Assembly (NCBI RefSeq): GCF_003182475.1
Contig: NZ_QGTS01000012.1
Location: 1 to 64,000 of the forward strand
DNA: 64,000 bases
DNA from: Mangrovibacter plantisponsor
Lineage (GTDB): Bacteria; Pseudomonadota; Gammaproteobacteria; Enterobacterales; Enterobacteriaceae
Direction of reading: 5' to 3'
Shown here: positions 9,019 to 20,198 of the stretch, one piece after another
Numbering within the stretch: the first letter of the stretch is position 1
How the letters are laid out: every line of letters begins with the position of its first letter
Notes under the pieces: model-generated
Seen by the model: the letters and a program-made list of their open reading frames with translations, nothing else
What the model was told of the DNA's origin: nothing
Database searches by the model: none
Translations under genes and position numbers: made by a program

Positions 9019-9593
9019 TGAGTATGATTTGGATAGCCATCATCCCGCTTGCGTTGCTCGGCCTGTTCTTTGGGCTGATTCTTGGCTACGCCTCGCGCCG
9101 CTTTAAAGTGGAAGATGATCCTATTGTCGATAGGATCGATGAAATATTGCCACAAAGCCAGTGCGGCCAGTGTGGCTACCCGGGTTGCCGCCCTTATGCT
9201 GAAGCGGTTGGTAAAAATGGTGAACACATAAACCGTTGTGCGCCAGGCGGCGAAGCTGTCATGCTAAAAATTGCTGGTTTGATGGGGGTTGACCCGCAAC
9301 CAACCGAAGGCGGTGACGCCGCAGAGCCTGAACGGGTGCTGGCTGTTATCGATGAAGATAACTGCATTGGCTGCACCAAGTGCATTCAGGCCTGCCCGGT
9401 TGATGCGATTGTGGGAGCCACTCGTGCAATGCACACCGTAATCAGTGACCAGTGTACTGGCTGTAATTTATGTGTCGCCCCTTGCCCGACACAATGCATT
9501 ACTCTGGTGCCTGTAAACCCGACTCCGTCAACCTGGAAATGGGATCTGCAAACTATCCCCGTGAAGATTATCCCTGTGGAAAACCATGCTTAA
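9018..9593 (+). CDS. rsxB: RSX electron-transport complex subunit B (ferredoxin)
   Basis: Membrane-anchored iron-sulfur subunit of 191 residues. Order: an N-terminal transmembrane helix (residues 4-24); a CGQCGYPGC motif near residues 48-56 with a further Cys near 73 (4Fe-4S, Fdx-like Rnf motif); then two ferredoxin clusters, [12 protein letters not shown] and [12 protein letters not shown]. The ATG at 9018 overlaps the rsxA stop (TGATG); a TTG one codon upstream is a less likely start. It overlaps rsxC by eight bases. Confidence 0.96.
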   Translation: MSMIWIAIIPLALLGLFFGLILGYASRRFKVEDDPIVDRIDEILPQSQCGQCGYPGCRPYAEAVGKNGEHINRCAPGGEAVMLKIAGLMGVDPQPTEGGDAAEPERVLAVIDEDNCIGCTKCIQACPVDAIVGATRAMHTVISDQCTGCNLCVAPCPTQCITLVPVNPTPSTWKWDLQTIPVKIIPVENHA

Positions 9594-11856
9594 GTTTTTT
9601 TCAGCGTTTAAAAAAGACAGAATCTGGGACTTTCATGGCGGGATCCACCCTCCAGAGATGAAGCACCAGTCCAGTGGCTCCCCTTTGCGGCAGGTACCGC
9701 TGGCCACGGATTATATTATCCCCGTCAGGCAACATATTGGCGATGAAGGTGAACTGTGCGTAAAACCCGGCGACATTGTGTTGCGTGGGCAACCACTGAC
9801 GCGTGGCTGGGGGAAAATGTTACCAGTACACGCTCCCACCTCCGGGACGATTACCGCAATCGCGCCTCATATTACTGCACACCCTTCCGGTTTGATGGAG
9901 CCTTGTGTTTTTCTCGCAGCAGACGGTAAAGACGAATGGTTCCCACGCGAGGGCTGGAGTGATTACCAGCAGCGTGATAAAGCGAGCCTGATAGAGCGAA
10001 TTCAACAGTTTGGCATTGCCGGTTTGGGCGGCGCAGGTTTTCCTACTGGCGTGAAATTACGTGGTGGGGCTGACCGCATTGAGACGCTGATAATTAATGC
10101 GGCTGAATGTGAACCTTATATCACGGCAGATGACCGCTTAATGCAGGAGTGCGCAGCACAAATACTCGAAGGGATAAAAATCCTCGACCATATCCTTAAT
10201 CCACGCCAGATTTTGATTGGTATTGAGGACAATAAACCTCAGGCAATTTCCATGCTCAAAGCGGTTTTGTGTAATGAACACAAGACGCAATTGCGGGTTA
10301 TTCCCACAAAATACCCTTCCGGTGGAGCCAAACAGTTAACTCAGATCCTGACAGGCAAGCAGGTTCCTCATGGTGGGCGTTCTGCCGATATCGGCGTATT
10401 AATGCAAAATGTCGGTACTGCTTATGCCATTAAGCGGGCAATTATTGATGGTGAACCACTCACAGAGCGTGTTGTGACTCTGACCGGGGAAGCGGTTGGC
10501 AAACCCGGTAACGTTTGGGCACGAATCGGTACTCCGGTACGCCATTTGCTTAATTTTGCAGACTTCCGCAGTAATGCGCAGCCCATGGTAATTATGGGCG
10601 GGCCATTAATGGGGTTTACACTGCCCTCACTCGATGTTCCTGCAGTTAAAATCACTAACTGCCTGCTGGCGCCTTCTGTGCAGGAAATGGAACCGGCACA
10701 AGAAGAGCAGCACTGTATTCGTTGCAGCGCCTGCGCCGAAGCATGCCCGGCGGACCTGTTACCCCAGCAGTTATACTGGTTCAGCTTAGGGCAGCAACAT
10801 GATAAAGCCACGGCTCACCACCTGAATGATTGCATTGAATGCGGTGCCTGTGCCTGGGTATGCCCCAGCCAAATCCCGCTGGTGCAATATTTCCGTCAGG
10901 AAAAAGCAGAGATCAAGGCCATTGCCGACGAAACCCGCCGTGCGGCAGAGGCAAAAACCCGTTTTGAGGCGCGTCAGGCTCGCCTTGAGCGCGAAAAACA
11001 GGCGCGACAGGCTCGCCACCAACAGGCAGCGGTACAACCAGGCACAACACAAGACAAATCGGCAATTGAAGCTGCTTTGGCGCGAGTCAAAGAAAAACAT
11101 ACTGCCGCGACCAACACCGTTGTGATTCAGGCTGGCGCCCAGCCAGATAACCAGGCCGCAATTGCGGCCCGTGCTGCACGTAAAGCCGAAGCTCGCGCAC
11201 GCCAACAAGAGAAAGCCGCATTACAAGTCACTGAGCAAGCCGTCACCAGCAGTAATACAGACTCAGAAGACCCACGTAAAGCGGCGGTTGCGGCTGCACT
11301 GGCACGCGCGAAAGCACGCAAAGCACAGGCGGCGGGAAATACGGCACCGGAAGCAAGCGCCACGCCAGAGCCAGTCAGTGAACCAACTGCGGTGGACCCG
11401 CGTAAAGCCGCTGTAGAAGCAGCAATAGCCCGTGCCAAAGCACGCAAAACGCAGGCGGCGGGAGATACGGCACCGGAAGCAAGCGCCACGCCAGAGCCAG
11501 TCAGTGAACCAACTGCGGTGGACCCGCGTAAAGCCGCTGTAGAAGCAGCAATAGCCCGTGCCAAAGCACGCAAAACGCAGGCGGCGGGAGATACAGCACC
11601 GGAAGCAAACGCCATTCCTGAACCAGTCAGTGAACCAGTTGCGGTGGACCCGCGTAAAGCCGCGGTAGAAGCAGCAATAGCCCGTGCCAAAGCACGCAAA
11701 GCGCAGGCGGTAGGAAATGCGGCACCGGAAGCAAGCGCCACGCCAGAGCCAGTCAGTGAACCAACTGCGGTGGACCCGCGTAAAGCCGCTGTAGAAGCAG
11801 CAATAGCCCGTGCCAAAGCAAAACGTGCAGCGCAGTCTGCTGTCAGTGAGGAATAA
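9586..11856 (+). CDS. rsxC: RSX electron-transport complex subunit C
   Basis: Peripheral subunit of 756 residues that carries the NADH/FMN site and two [4Fe-4S] clusters in Rnf-type complexes. Visible features: [12 protein letters not shown] near residue 145 (Rossmann-like nucleotide site), the SLBB-like region, and [12 protein letters not shown] plus [12 protein letters not shown] near residues 375-425. From about residue 450 to the end the protein is a charged Ala/Lys/Arg/Glu-rich tail. The last 200 residues are tandem 42-residue repeats ([18 protein letters not shown] core) listed separately. The length is slightly above E. coli RsxC (740). Confidence 0.96.
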   Translation: MLKFFSAFKKDRIWDFHGGIHPPEMKHQSSGSPLRQVPLATDYIIPVRQHIGDEGELCVKPGDIVLRGQPLTRGWGKMLPVHAPTSGTITAIAPHITAHPSGLMEPCVFLAADGKDEWFPREGWSDYQQRDKASLIERIQQFGIAGLGGAGFPTGVKLRGGADRIETLIINAAECEPYITADDRLMQECAAQILEGIKILDHILNPRQILIGIEDNKPQAISMLKAVLCNEHKTQLRVIPTKYPSGGAKQLTQILTGKQVPHGGRSADIGVLMQNVGTAYAIKRAIIDGEPLTERVVTLTGEAVGKPGNVWARIGTPVRHLLNFADFRSNAQPMVIMGGPLMGFTLPSLDVPAVKITNCLLAPSVQEMEPAQEEQHCIRCSACAEACPADLLPQQLYWFSLGQQHDKATAHHLNDCIECGACAWVCPSQIPLVQYFRQEKAEIKAIADETRRAAEAKTRFEARQARLEREKQARQARHQQAAVQPGTTQDKSAIEAALARVKEKHTAATNTVVIQAGAQPDNQAAIAARAARKAEARARQQEKAALQVTEQAVTSSNTDSEDPRKAAVAAALARAKARKAQAAGNTAPEASATPEPVSEPTAVDPRKAAVEAAIARAKARKTQAAGDTAPEASATPEPVSEPTAVDPRKAAVEAAIARAKARKTQAAGDTAPEANAIPEPVSEPVAVDPRKAAVEAAIARAKARKAQAVGNAAPEASATPEPVSEPTAVDPRKAAVEAAIARAKAKRAAQSAVSEE
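11269..11847 (+). repeat. 126-bp tandem repeats inside rsxC
   Basis: Units begin with GACCC(A/G)CGTAAAGC at 11269, 11395, 11521, 11647 and 11773, exactly 126 bases apart, giving four full units and one partial. Each encodes a 42-residue block [18 protein letters not shown] followed by a Pro/Glu/Thr linker ([16 protein letters not shown]). Units 2 and 3 are almost identical at DNA level, which points to recent duplication or gene conversion. Copy number is expected to vary between strains. Confidence 0.95.
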
Positions 11857-12906
11857 ATGGTTTTTCGTATTGCCAGTTCACCCTATACCCATAACCAACG
11901 CCAAACCAGCCGCATTATGCTGCTGGTTACTCTGGCGGCGGTTCCTGCCATTATTGTCCAGACTCTGTGGTTCGGGCCGGGGAGCCTGGTGCAGGTCATC
12001 CTCGGGTGCCTGGCGGCACTTGCCGGTGAAAGCGCCATACTCAAGTTGCGCAATAAATCGATGTCCGTACTGGGCGATAACTCGGCACTGCTCACAGGTT
12101 TGTTGCTTGGAGTCAGTATCCCTCCTTTGGCTCCCTGGTGGATGGTGATTGTTGGTACCTTATTTGCCATTATTTTTGCCAAGCAACTGTATGGCGGGCT
12201 GGGCCATAATCCCTTTAACCCTGCGATGACCGGTTATGTAGTGTTACTTATTGCGTTTCCGGTATCCATGACATCCTGGTTACCTCCCGAGTCACTGGCA
12301 GCAACAGTGCCCGGTGTCAGTGATGTGCTGCATACCATTTTCACCGGTCACACACTGGCAGGTGACACCGTTACCCAGTTAAAAATGGGCATTGACGGCA
12401 TCAGCCAGGCGACCCCTCTCGACACGTTTAAAACCGGTCTGCGTGCCGGGCATTCCGTTGCTGAGCTTAAACAGGCACCAGTTTATGGCGGCATACTTGC
12501 CGGTATTGGCTGGCAATGGGTTAACGTGGCATGGCTGGCAGGTGGTCTCTTCCTGTTAATGAAAGGGACTATACGCTGGCATATTCCGGTGAGTTTCCTG
12601 CTGACTTTATTGGTTTGCTCAACACTTGGCTGGTGGCTACTTCCCGAAACCTGTGCATCACCCGCGATTCACCTGTTTTCCGGGGCAACCATGATGGGCG
12701 CATTCTTTATCTTTACTGACCCGGTAACTGCATCCACCACACCAAAAGGCAGGCTGATTTTCGGTGCGCTGGCGGGGTTACTGGTTTGGCTGATTCGTTC
12801 ATTTGGCGGCTACCCTGACGCTGTAGCTTTCGCAACTTTGCTGGCAAATATCACTGTACCACTGATTGATTACTTTACGCGCCCGCAAACTTATGGGCAC
12901 CGCTAA
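11857..12906 (+). CDS. rsxD: RSX electron-transport complex subunit D
   Basis: Integral membrane subunit of 349 residues with around nine or ten transmembrane helices, matching E. coli RsxD (352). Thr186 in the [10 protein letters not shown] motif aligns with the threonine that carries covalent FMN in Rnf/Nqr D/B subunits (Thr187 in characterised homologues). The C-terminal segment includes [21 protein letters not shown], conserved in the family. The ATG follows the rsxC stop immediately. Confidence 0.96.
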   Translation: MVFRIASSPYTHNQRQTSRIMLLVTLAAVPAIIVQTLWFGPGSLVQVILGCLAALAGESAILKLRNKSMSVLGDNSALLTGLLLGVSIPPLAPWWMVIVGTLFAIIFAKQLYGGLGHNPFNPAMTGYVVLLIAFPVSMTSWLPPESLAATVPGVSDVLHTIFTGHTLAGDTVTQLKMGIDGISQATPLDTFKTGLRAGHSVAELKQAPVYGGILAGIGWQWVNVAWLAGGLFLLMKGTIRWHIPVSFLLTLLVCSTLGWWLLPETCASPAIHLFSGATMMGAFFIFTDPVTASTTPKGRLIFGALAGLLVWLIRSFGGYPDAVAFATLLANITVPLIDYFTRPQTYGHR

Positions 12907-12917
12907 GGAGACTCGTG

Positions 12918-13544
12918 ATGCTGAACACAATGCGTAAACACGGTGTCACCCTGGCGCTGTTCGCGGCGGGTTTTACCGGCCTGGTTGCCGTAGTGAATAC
13001 ACTGACGCAACCAGTTATTGCTCATCAGGCCATGTTGCAACAAAAGAAATTGTTCGACCAGGTTATCGCACCGGACAGCTATGATAATGCTATCCAGCAA
13101 GATTGCGTGGTTGCGAACAATACGCCACTGGGTTCTGGTGCTCACGATATCTATATTGCCCGTAACCAGGGCAAACCGGTTGCTGTGGTTATGCAAACTA
13201 CAGCACCTGATGGTTATGGCGGGGCTATTCAGTTGCTGGTTGCTACCGATTTCTCTGGCACCGTGTTAGGTACCCGGGTCACTGAGCAGCACGAGACACC
13301 GGGCCTTGGCGACAAAATTGATGTGCGGGTATCAAACTGGATACTGGGTTTTGCCGGTAAACAGGTAACCGGCCCCAACGATGCGGCGTGGGCCGTGAAA
13401 AAAGACGGTGGGCAATTTGACCAGTTCACTGGTGCGACCATTACTCCACGAGCAGTGGTTAACGCCGTTAAGCGTGCCGCAATGTTTGCCAAAACTCTGC
13501 CACCTGAACTGGCAACATTCCCCTCTTGTGGAGCATCTTCATGA
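12918..13544 (+). CDS. rsxG: RSX electron-transport complex subunit G
   Basis: Membrane-anchored flavoprotein subunit of 208 residues. One N-terminal transmembrane helix precedes a periplasmic FMN_bind domain. Thr174 in the [11 protein letters not shown] motif is the expected site of phosphodiester-linked FMN, and [10 protein letters not shown] upstream is also conserved. The ATG at 12918 is preferred over the GTG at 12915 because AAGGAG at 12905-12910 then has a seven-base spacer. The stop overlaps the rsxE start (ATGA). Confidence 0.96.
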   Translation: MLNTMRKHGVTLALFAAGFTGLVAVVNTLTQPVIAHQAMLQQKKLFDQVIAPDSYDNAIQQDCVVANNTPLGSGAHDIYIARNQGKPVAVVMQTTAPDGYGGAIQLLVATDFSGTVLGTRVTEQHETPGLGDKIDVRVSNWILGFAGKQVTGPNDAAWAVKKDGGQFDQFTGATITPRAVVNAVKRAAMFAKTLPPELATFPSCGASS

Positions 13545-14230
13545 GTGATGTAAAAACAATTTTTATCCAGGGGTTATGGAAAAATAACTCGGCTCTGGTG
13601 CAATTACTTGGCTTGTGCCCTCTGCTCGCTGTCACGTCCACTGCCACCAACGCGTTGGGGCTTGGTCTGGCAACCACACTGGTACTGGTGCTGACGAACA
13701 CGGCTGTTTCATTACTGCGCCGCTTTGTACCCAGTGAAATCCGCATTCCGATTTACGTGCTGATCATTGCTTCCGTGGTCACCTCAGTTCAGCTGTTAAT
13801 CAATGCTTTTGCTTTCGGGCTTTACCAGTCTTTGGGGATCTTTATTCCGCTAATTGTCACAAACTGCATTGTCATTGGGCGCGCTGAAGCCTTTGCCTCC
13901 AGAAATCCGCCAGGCCTTGCAGCCATTGATGGTCTTGCCATTGGCATGGGAGCAACGTGCGCCATGTTTGTTTTGGGGGCAATGCGTGAAATTTTAGGCA
14001 ACGGGACATTATTTGATGGTGCAGATATGCTGCTGGGAAGCTGGGCTAAGATTCTGCGTATCCAAATCTACCATACAGACACTCCCTTTTTACTCGCCAT
14101 GTTGCCGCCAGGCGCCTTTTTTGGCCTGGGGTTAATGCTTGCCGCTAAATATGTGATTGATGAGCGTAGTAAACGCAGAGCTGCAACTCACGCCCGGGAA
14201 AACAATGTTCAGGGAGCAGAAAAAGCCTGA
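13541..14230 (+). CDS. rsxE: RSX electron-transport complex subunit E
   Basis: Integral membrane subunit of 229 residues, homologous to RsxA and with a similar six-helix topology. It contains the paired cysteine segments [11 protein letters not shown] and [17 protein letters not shown]. The ATG at 13541 overlaps the rsxG stop by four bases and gives [16 protein letters not shown], the E. coli-like start. The last base of its stop codon is the first base of nth, so nth is the promoter-distal gene of this operon. Confidence 0.96.
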   Translation: MSDVKTIFIQGLWKNNSALVQLLGLCPLLAVTSTATNALGLGLATTLVLVLTNTAVSLLRRFVPSEIRIPIYVLIIASVVTSVQLLINAFAFGLYQSLGIFIPLIVTNCIVIGRAEAFASRNPPGLAAIDGLAIGMGATCAMFVLGAMREILGNGTLFDGADMLLGSWAKILRIQIYHTDTPFLLAMLPPGAFFGLGLMLAAKYVIDERSKRRAATHARENNVQGAEKA

Positions 14231-14865
14231 TGAACAAAGAAAAACGCATCAATATATTATCGCGCCTCAGAGAGAGTAACCCCCATCCAACAACGGAGTT
14301 ACACTTCTCATCGCCTTTTGAGTTACTTATTTCTGTTCTGCTTTCCGCACAGGCAACTGATGTCAGCGTCAATAAGGCTACCGCTAAGCTATACCCGGTA
14401 GCCAACACACCAGCGTCCATTCTCGCGCTGGGGGTGGAAGGCGTGAAGTCATATATCAAGACAATCGGCCTGTTTAACAGTAAAGCTGAAAATGTGATTA
14501 AGACCTGCCGAATTTTGCTCGAAAAACATGGTGGCGAAGTACCTGAAGACCGGGCTGCACTGGAAGCATTACCTGGTGTTGGCAGGAAAACTGCGAATGT
14601 AGTGCTTAACACCGCTTTTGGCTGGCCTACCATCGCTGTGGATACACATATCTTCCGGGTGTGTAACCGAACGGGTTTTGCCCCGGGCAAGAATGTTGAG
14701 CAGGTAGAGGAAAAACTACTAAAAGTCGTTCCTGCCGAATTTAAAGTTGACTGCCACCACTGGTTAATATTGCACGGGCGCTACACCTGTGTAGCACGTA
14801 AACCCCGCTGTGGCTCCTGCCTGATTGAAGATCTTTGTGAGTACAAAGAGAAGACCGAAATCTGA
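14230..14865 (+). CDS. nth: Endonuclease III
   Basis: Bifunctional DNA glycosylase/AP lyase that removes oxidised pyrimidines in base-excision repair. All key features are in place in 211 residues: helix-hairpin-helix LPGVGRKTA with catalytic Lys120, catalytic Asp138 in VDTHIFRV, and a C-terminal [4Fe-4S] loop with the C-x6-C-x2-C-x5-C spacing (CVARKPRC, GSC, LIEDLC). Its start overlaps the rsxE stop (TGATG), implying translational coupling in the rsx operon. Confidence 0.98.
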   Translation: MNKEKRINILSRLRESNPHPTTELHFSSPFELLISVLLSAQATDVSVNKATAKLYPVANTPASILALGVEGVKSYIKTIGLFNSKAENVIKTCRILLEKHGGEVPEDRAALEALPGVGRKTANVVLNTAFGWPTIAVDTHIFRVCNRTGFAPGKNVEQVEEKLLKVVPAEFKVDCHHWLILHGRYTCVARKPRCGSCLIEDLCEYKEKTEI

Positions 14866-14883
14866 CCTGACAACATTGATATT

Positions 14884-14910
14884 CGTTTGCGCTACGCGCT
14901 GGCGCAAACG
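14884..14910. terminator. Hairpin after nth, with PurR-box-like right arm
   Basis: CGTTTGCGC and GCGCAAACG form a perfect nine-base stem 18 bases after the nth stop. There is no clear U-tract. The right arm and its flank, GCGCAAACGTTTACCT (14902-14917), match the PurR operator consensus ACGCAAACGTTTGCGT at 13 of 16 positions, so it might be an operator rather than, or as well as, a terminator. Confidence 0.5.
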
Positions 14911-15479
14911 TTTACCTCCATCACTAAAAAAACCTCATTCAGCAATATAAATGCTTTTCTTTGCAGATTTTAGCTACATAAAACATGCCATAAAGCAGCT
15001 CATGTGGTTAATTGTTTTTTTAAAATCCAAAATTTCTATAGATTTTTCATGTGCAGATTTACACAAGGATAAATGTTAAAATTTATCACACAAACTCTTC
15101 CCAACTTATGGTTTAATAAGGAAAAATCACCAGCATCAATCAATACAACCATCTAATATGCAAAATACAGTCATATCAACTGGATATAACCAAAAACCAC
15201 AACACATAAATCTCTATATAATAAAAAACTCAGATTAGCGAAAGAAAAACCTCATATTTTTTAATCAGGCAAAATTTAAATCTGCATAACAATTCATCTA
15301 CCCAGGCAATACTCCGCCTAAGGTAAATGTAAAAGAATATGACAAATAACTTGCCAGATGCTTCAGATTAGGGAAAAGTACCTGCCGTTTTCCCCTCCCA
15401 TAACAAAATCAGAGTCGTCTTAAACGCCATCTGGTTGAATAACGCCCTGTTAGTACGGGATGTAAAATAAGAGGTATAT
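14911..15479. promoter_or_regulatory. AT-rich region upstream of dtpA
   Basis: This stretch is markedly richer in A and T than its neighbours, especially 14930-15300, and has no convincing gene. It should contain the dtpA promoter; in E. coli dtpA expression depends on OmpR, but I cannot mark a site with confidence. A 27-codon open frame beginning ATGTTAAAATTT at 15072 is preceded by AAGGA but with too short a spacer, so I do not call it. Confidence 0.5.
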
Positions 15480-16985
15480 GTGTCGACCGCAAACAATAAA
15501 CCAGCAGAAAGCATTAGTCTGAATGCTTTCAAACAACCGAAATCGTTTTATCTCATATTCTCAATTGAATTATGGGAACGCTTTGGTTACTACGGCCTGC
15601 AAGGAATCATGGCTGTTTACCTGGTTAAACAACTGGGTATGTCTGAAGCGGATTCAATTACGCTCTTCTCTTCCTTCAGTGCACTTGTCTATGGGCTGGT
15701 TGCTATTGGCGGTTGGTTAGGCGATAAAGTACTGGGTACCAAACGCGTTATTATGCTGGGTGCGCTCGTTCTGGTCGTTGGCTACGCGTTAGTTGCCTGG
15801 TCCGGGCACAATGCCGCCATCGTCTACGCAGGTATGGCAACTATCGCTGTCGGTAATGGTTTGTTTAAAGCTAACCCGTCGGCTTTGCTGTCTACCTGTT
15901 ACCCGAAAGATGACCCACGTCTTGATGGCGCATTTACGATGTACTATATGGCCATCAACATTGGTTCATTCTTTTCCATGCTTGCCACTCCATGGCTGGC
16001 AGCACAGTTCGGCTGGAGTATCGCATTTTCACTGAGTGTTGTGGGTATGCTGATTACCGTAGTGAACTTTGCGTTCTGTAAAAGATGGGTAAAAGATTTC
16101 GGTTCCAAACCGGATTTTGCACCGGTTGACCTGCGTAAACTGTTTGCCACCCTGGTTGGTGTTCTGGTTCTGGTTGCCCTTGCTACCTGGTTGCTGCATA
16201 ACCAGCAAATCGCGCGTATTGCGTTGGGCGTCATCGCTCTGGGTATCATCGCCATCTTTGCCAAAGAAGCCTCTGCCCTGCAAGGCGCGGCGCGCCGTAA
16301 AATGATTGTTGCCTTTCTGCTGATGCTGGAAGCCGTGGTCTTCTTTGTGCTTTACAGCCAGATGCCAACTTCGCTGAACTTTTTTGCTATCCGTAACGTT
16401 GAGCACAGTATTTTAGGTATCGCTTTCGAGCCAGAGCAATACCAGGCACTGAACCCATTCTGGATTATGATTGGCAGCCCAATTCTTGCGGCGATTTACA
16501 ACAAAATGGGCGACCGCCTGCCAATGCCAGTTAAGTTTGCGATTGGTATGGTTCTGTGCTCCGGCGCATTCCTTATCCTGCCGTTGGGCGCCAGCTTCGC
16601 GACCGATGCAGGCATCGTGTCTGTAAACTGGTTAATCGCCAGCTATGCACTGCAAAGTATTGGTGAACTGATGATCTCCGGCCTGGGCCTTGCAATGGTG
16701 GCGCAATTAGTTCCACAGCGCCTGATGGGTTTCATCATGGGAAGCTGGTTCCTGACCACAGCTGGCGCGGCCATTATTGCCGGTAAAGTCGCCAGCCTGA
16801 TGGCTGTACCAGAGAATGTTACAAACCCGGTAGAATCTCTGCAGGTTTACGGTCATGTCTTCCTGCAAATTGGGATTACCACCGGCATCATTGCCCTGTT
16901 GATGCTGCTGACTGCGCCTAAATTAAACCGCATGACGCAGGATGACGATAAAAAAGCCAGCGCGCCGCAAACCGCGACTGCCTGA
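15480..16985 (+). CDS. dtpA: Dipeptide/tripeptide:proton symporter DtpA (TppB)
   Basis: Proton-dependent oligopeptide transporter (POT/PTR2 family) of the inner membrane with 501 residues and the usual 14 hydrophobic segments; E. coli DtpA has 500. The signature [10 protein letters not shown] lies near residue 33 (ExxER proton-coupling motif) and [13 protein letters not shown] is the second PTR2 signature. The start codon is GTG at 15480 (MSTANNKP), as in E. coli; the overlapping ATG at 15478 is out of frame. Confidence 0.96.
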   Translation: MSTANNKPAESISLNAFKQPKSFYLIFSIELWERFGYYGLQGIMAVYLVKQLGMSEADSITLFSSFSALVYGLVAIGGWLGDKVLGTKRVIMLGALVLVVGYALVAWSGHNAAIVYAGMATIAVGNGLFKANPSALLSTCYPKDDPRLDGAFTMYYMAINIGSFFSMLATPWLAAQFGWSIAFSLSVVGMLITVVNFAFCKRWVKDFGSKPDFAPVDLRKLFATLVGVLVLVALATWLLHNQQIARIALGVIALGIIAIFAKEASALQGAARRKMIVAFLLMLEAVVFFVLYSQMPTSLNFFAIRNVEHSILGIAFEPEQYQALNPFWIMIGSPILAAIYNKMGDRLPMPVKFAIGMVLCSGAFLILPLGASFATDAGIVSVNWLIASYALQSIGELMISGLGLAMVAQLVPQRLMGFIMGSWFLTTAGAAIIAGKVASLMAVPENVTNPVESLQVYGHVFLQIGITTGIIALLMLLTAPKLNRMTQDDDKKASAPQTATA

Positions 16986-17008
16986 TTTTTCTGGGGAAAC
17001 AGCGTTAT

Positions 17009-17034
17009 CGTCACTGTACTCAGGTACAGTGGCG
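17009..17034. terminator. Hairpin downstream of dtpA
   Basis: CGTCACTGTAC-TCAG-GTACAGTGGCG forms an 11-base stem with one wobble pair shortly after the dtpA stop. It is not followed by a U-tract, so it may stabilise the 3' end or act with Rho. Confidence 0.45.
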
Positions 17035-17166
17035 AATGACCACTCATCGGACCTTGTGATTACCGCGTTTATCTGCTCTCTTTCTGCTTTTCTTTCTCTG
17101 CCTTGCCAACTACCATCCTTCTAAGCGATTTCTAACTACCAGGCGCTTACACAAGGAGTCTTACCA

Positions 17167-17772
17167 ATGAAATTGTTTTATAAAGCAGGCGCATGCTCAC
17201 TGTCGCCGCATATTGTTCTGCGTGAAAGCGGGCTTGATTTCACCTTGTCACAGGTGAACCTGCAGGAAAAGTCCACTGAAAGTGGTGAAGATTTCTGGTC
17301 TATTAACCCCACCGGGCAGGTTCCGGCACTGCTGTTAGATAACGATACATTACTGACAGAAGGTGCAGTTATTGTGCAATATATTGCGGACCAGGTACCA
17401 GACCGCCAGCTTCTCCCACCAGTTGGCACTCTGTCACGCTACCAGGCACTATCCTGGCTTAACTTTATCGCTACGGAGTTACACAAAGGGTTCACGCCTT
17501 TGTTTTCATCCGAAACACCTGATTCATACAAAGCTTCCTGTATTGCCAAACTGTTGAAAAAGATGGGCCTGGTTAACGACGCACTTAGTGATAAACCATG
17601 GCTAATGGGGCAGCGCTTTAGCGTAGCTGACGCTTATTTGTTTACTGTGCTCAACTGGGGATATGCACTGTCACTGGATATGAACCAGTTTGAACATATT
17701 AATGCGTTTATGGAAAGGATGCGTGCCCGCCCGGCTGTTATAGCGGCACTGAAAGCTGAAGGGCTCATATAA
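17167..17772 (+). CDS. gstA: Glutathione S-transferase
   Basis: Beta-class glutathione S-transferase of 201 residues, as in E. coli GstA. The thioredoxin-like N-terminal domain begins [15 protein letters not shown], with the class-typical active-site Cys10. [12 protein letters not shown] supplies the cis-proline glutathione site, and the all-helical C-terminal domain contains [13 protein letters not shown]. Conjugates glutathione to electrophiles in the cytosol. AAGGAG precedes the ATG at good spacing. Confidence 0.95.
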   Translation: MKLFYKAGACSLSPHIVLRESGLDFTLSQVNLQEKSTESGEDFWSINPTGQVPALLLDNDTLLTEGAVIVQYIADQVPDRQLLPPVGTLSRYQALSWLNFIATELHKGFTPLFSSETPDSYKASCIAKLLKKMGLVNDALSDKPWLMGQRFSVADAYLFTVLNWGYALSLDMNQFEHINAFMERMRARPAVIAALKAEGLI

Positions 17773-17837
17773 TTGCTCCATCCCTGGAGCTTACAGTACT
17801 GCTGGCAGCACCGTATCAATAATTTTCTTGCGGGCAG

Positions 17838-18698
17838 TCAAAGCTGTTTGCTGTGAAACCACTGCTCAGGGCGGGCTATTTCGTCCTGGGCAGCAACAAC
17901 TTGCAGCTCATACTCACCCATTTGTTTTGTGGTTTGCATGATGGCATACACCGCAGCAGTAACATGTTCCAGCGCATCCTGGACTGTTGCCCCTTGCAGC
18001 AATTTCACCAACAGCAAACCGCTGGTTACATCACCTACGCCCACGGGTTGGCGCGCACCAAAATCAACCAGCGGGCGGCTGATATGCCAGGCCGCATCAT
18101 TGGTTACCAGCAGCATTTCAAAACAGTCCGGGTTATAACCGGCTCGTGCCAAATGTTTCACCAGGACGATTTCCGGCCCTTTGGCAATCAGTTCACGCGC
18201 GGTACTGACAGCTTCGGCAACATTACTGACGGAGTGGCCGCTGAGCATTTCCAGCTCCAGCAGGTTCGGCGCAATAATATCTGCCGCAGGCAACGCACTG
18301 CGGGCATGAAATTCCGCCACACCTGGCGCTACAATGCAGCCTTTTTCCGGGTGGCCCATAACCGGGTCACAGAAATAACGGGCTGAAGGGTTAGCCTGCT
18401 TTACCTGTTCCACAATACGTAAAATGTGTTGTCCCTGCTCTGCCGAGCCAAGGTAGCCGCTCAGCACAGCATCACAACGTGCTAATTCGCCAATGTCCGC
18501 AATGCCCTGCACAATATCGGTTAAATGCGACGGCGTCATGACGATGCCAGTCCATTTGCCATATTGCGTATGGTTGGAAAACTGAACGGTATTCAGCGGC
18601 CAGACATTGGCGCCAAGACGTCGCATCGGAAATTCAGCCGCACTGTTCCCCGCGTGGCCAAAAACCACGTGTGATTGTATAGCGAGGATATTTTTCAT
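17838..18698 (-). CDS. pdxY: Pyridoxal kinase PdxY
   Basis: Phosphorylates pyridoxal to pyridoxal 5'-phosphate in vitamin B6 salvage. It is a ribokinase-fold protein of 286 residues (E. coli 287). The opening [20 protein letters not shown] and the anion-hole/catalytic motif [13 protein letters not shown] near residue 222 are as in PdxY. It lies downstream of tyrS on the same strand, separated by a terminator; pdxH, also in B6 metabolism, is upstream of tyrS. Confidence 0.96.
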   Translation of the reverse strand: MKNILAIQSHVVFGHAGNSAAEFPMRRLGANVWPLNTVQFSNHTQYGKWTGIVMTPSHLTDIVQGIADIGELARCDAVLSGYLGSAEQGQHILRIVEQVKQANPSARYFCDPVMGHPEKGCIVAPGVAEFHARSALPAADIIAPNLLELEMLSGHSVSNVAEAVSTARELIAKGPEIVLVKHLARAGYNPDCFEMLLVTNDAAWHISRPLVDFGARQPVGVGDVTSGLLLVKLLQGATVQDALEHVTAAVYAIMQTTKQMGEYELQVVAAQDEIARPEQWFHSKQL

Positions 18699-18733
18699 GA
18701 CTAACCTGGTGATGAGTGTAGTGAGTGTTGTTG

Positions 18734-18763
18734 AGAAAAAATAAAGGCGTGGTTTTCCACGCC
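18734..18763 (-). terminator. tyrS terminator
   Basis: GGCGTGG-TTTT-CCACGCC (18746-18763). Read on the minus strand it is followed by TTTATTTTTT, an intrinsic terminator just after the tyrS stop. Confidence 0.85.
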
Positions 18764-18776
18764 TTGTGATTATTAA

Positions 18777-20051
18777 TTATTTCCAGCAAACGAGGCAGTA
18801 GTTTTTCTTACCACGGCGTAACAGGGTGTAACGGCCAAACAGGTAGTCTGCGTCAGTAAAGCTGTACTCCGCATCGCTCTGTTTTTGCCCATTAACAGAA
18901 ACTGCGTTGGACGCGATGGTTTTACGCGCCTGACCACGAGAAGGTTGCAGTTCACTGTCTACCAGAGCCTGCTGGAGATCCGCCCCTTTATCCAGTTCAA
19001 CCATCGGCACGCCGTCTTGCGCCAGTTGCGCAAAGTCATTCTCAGTCAGGTCTTCCAGGTGGCCATTGAACAGGCTTTCAGTAATACGTTTTGCCGCAGC
19101 CAGCCCTTCGTCACCATGTACCAGGCGAGTAACCTGTTCTGCCAGCACGTACTGTGCTCGCGGTGCAGTGCCACTGTTTTTGTCTTCTTCTTCCAGTGCA
19201 TTGATTTCTTCAAGGCTCATGAAAGTAAAGAACTTCAGGAAGCGGTAAACATCCGCATCGGCGGTATTAATCCAGAACTGGTAGAATTTGTACGGGCTGG
19301 TTTTCTTCGGATCAAGCCACACCGCACCACCTTCTGTTTTACCAAATTTAGTGCCGTCTGCTTTAGTAATCAACGGTACCGTCAGGCCAAATACCTGTTT
19401 CTGGTGAAGACGGCGGGTTAAATCGATACCCGATGTAATGTTTCCCCACTGATCCGAACCACCAATTTGCAGTTCAACACCGTGTAAATCATTCAGGCAG
19501 GCAAAATCATAGCCCTGCAGCAGGTTATAGGAGAATTCAGTAAAGGAGATACCGACATCGTCACGGTTAAGGCGTTGTTTCACCGCTTCTTTGTTAATCA
19601 TCTGGTTAACAGAAAAGTGCTTGCCGATATCGCGCAGGAAAGTCAGCACGTTCATGCTACCAAACCAGTCGTAGTTATTTGCAGCAATAGCGGCGTTGTC
19701 ACCACAGTTAAAATCAAGGAATGGCGCTACCTGGCGGCGAATCTTATCCACCCACTCCTGAACGGTTTCTGTGGTATTGAGCTTACGTTCTGTTGCTTTA
19801 AAACTGGGATCGCCAATCAGCCCGGTAGCGCCACCAACCAGTGCAACCGGTTTGTGGCCTGCTTCCTGAAAACGCTTCAGGCACAACAATGGAACCAGAT
19901 GGCCCAAATGCAAGCTGTCGGCAGTCGGATCAAAGCCGCAATAGAGTGCGATTGGCCCCTGCGCCAGTCGTTCCACCAGCGCGTCTGCATCCGTCACCTG
20001 AGCAATAAGCCCACGCTCTTGCAATTGTTTAATCAAGTTGCTGCTTGCCAT
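18777..20051 (-). CDS. tyrS: Tyrosyl-tRNA synthetase
   Basis: Class Ic aminoacyl-tRNA synthetase that charges tRNA-Tyr. The protein has 424 residues, as in E. coli. The Rossmann catalytic domain shows [17 protein letters not shown] (HIGH-type signature HLGH) and [13 protein letters not shown] (KMSKS-type signature). An S4-like RNA-binding domain with [19 protein letters not shown] closes the protein. The ATG at 20051 ([10 protein letters not shown]) matches E. coli; an ATG four codons upstream is less likely. Confidence 0.98.
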   Translation of the reverse strand: MASSNLIKQLQERGLIAQVTDADALVERLAQGPIALYCGFDPTADSLHLGHLVPLLCLKRFQEAGHKPVALVGGATGLIGDPSFKATERKLNTTETVQEWVDKIRRQVAPFLDFNCGDNAAIAANNYDWFGSMNVLTFLRDIGKHFSVNQMINKEAVKQRLNRDDVGISFTEFSYNLLQGYDFACLNDLHGVELQIGGSDQWGNITSGIDLTRRLHQKQVFGLTVPLITKADGTKFGKTEGGAVWLDPKKTSPYKFYQFWINTADADVYRFLKFFTFMSLEEINALEEEDKNSGTAPRAQYVLAEQVTRLVHGDEGLAAAKRITESLFNGHLEDLTENDFAQLAQDGVPMVELDKGADLQQALVDSELQPSRGQARKTIASNAVSVNGQKQSDAEYSFTDADYLFGRYTLLRRGKKNYCLVCWK

Positions 20052-20198
20052 CAAATTCTCCATGTTTTATACGATTGCACCTTTACCGGCACACAAGTCT
20101 GTTGCGCGCACTGGCGCTGAGACATTAAAAGTCAGGGAGGCAATAGAATAAAGCGCTGGCCTGCATTGCGCCAGCGCTAACATGACTATTTCCGGTGA

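Noticed and set aside
11127-11816. A 229-residue minus-strand open frame opposite the rsxC repeats
   Set aside because: It is an Ala/Ser-rich mirror of the repetitive rsxC codons, lacks a ribosome site and follows the repeat period; it is a shadow of rsxC.
15072-15155. A 27-codon open frame (MLKFITQTLPNLWF start) upstream of dtpA
   Set aside because: AAGGA is only about three bases from the ATG and the region is A+T-rich; no known small protein matches.
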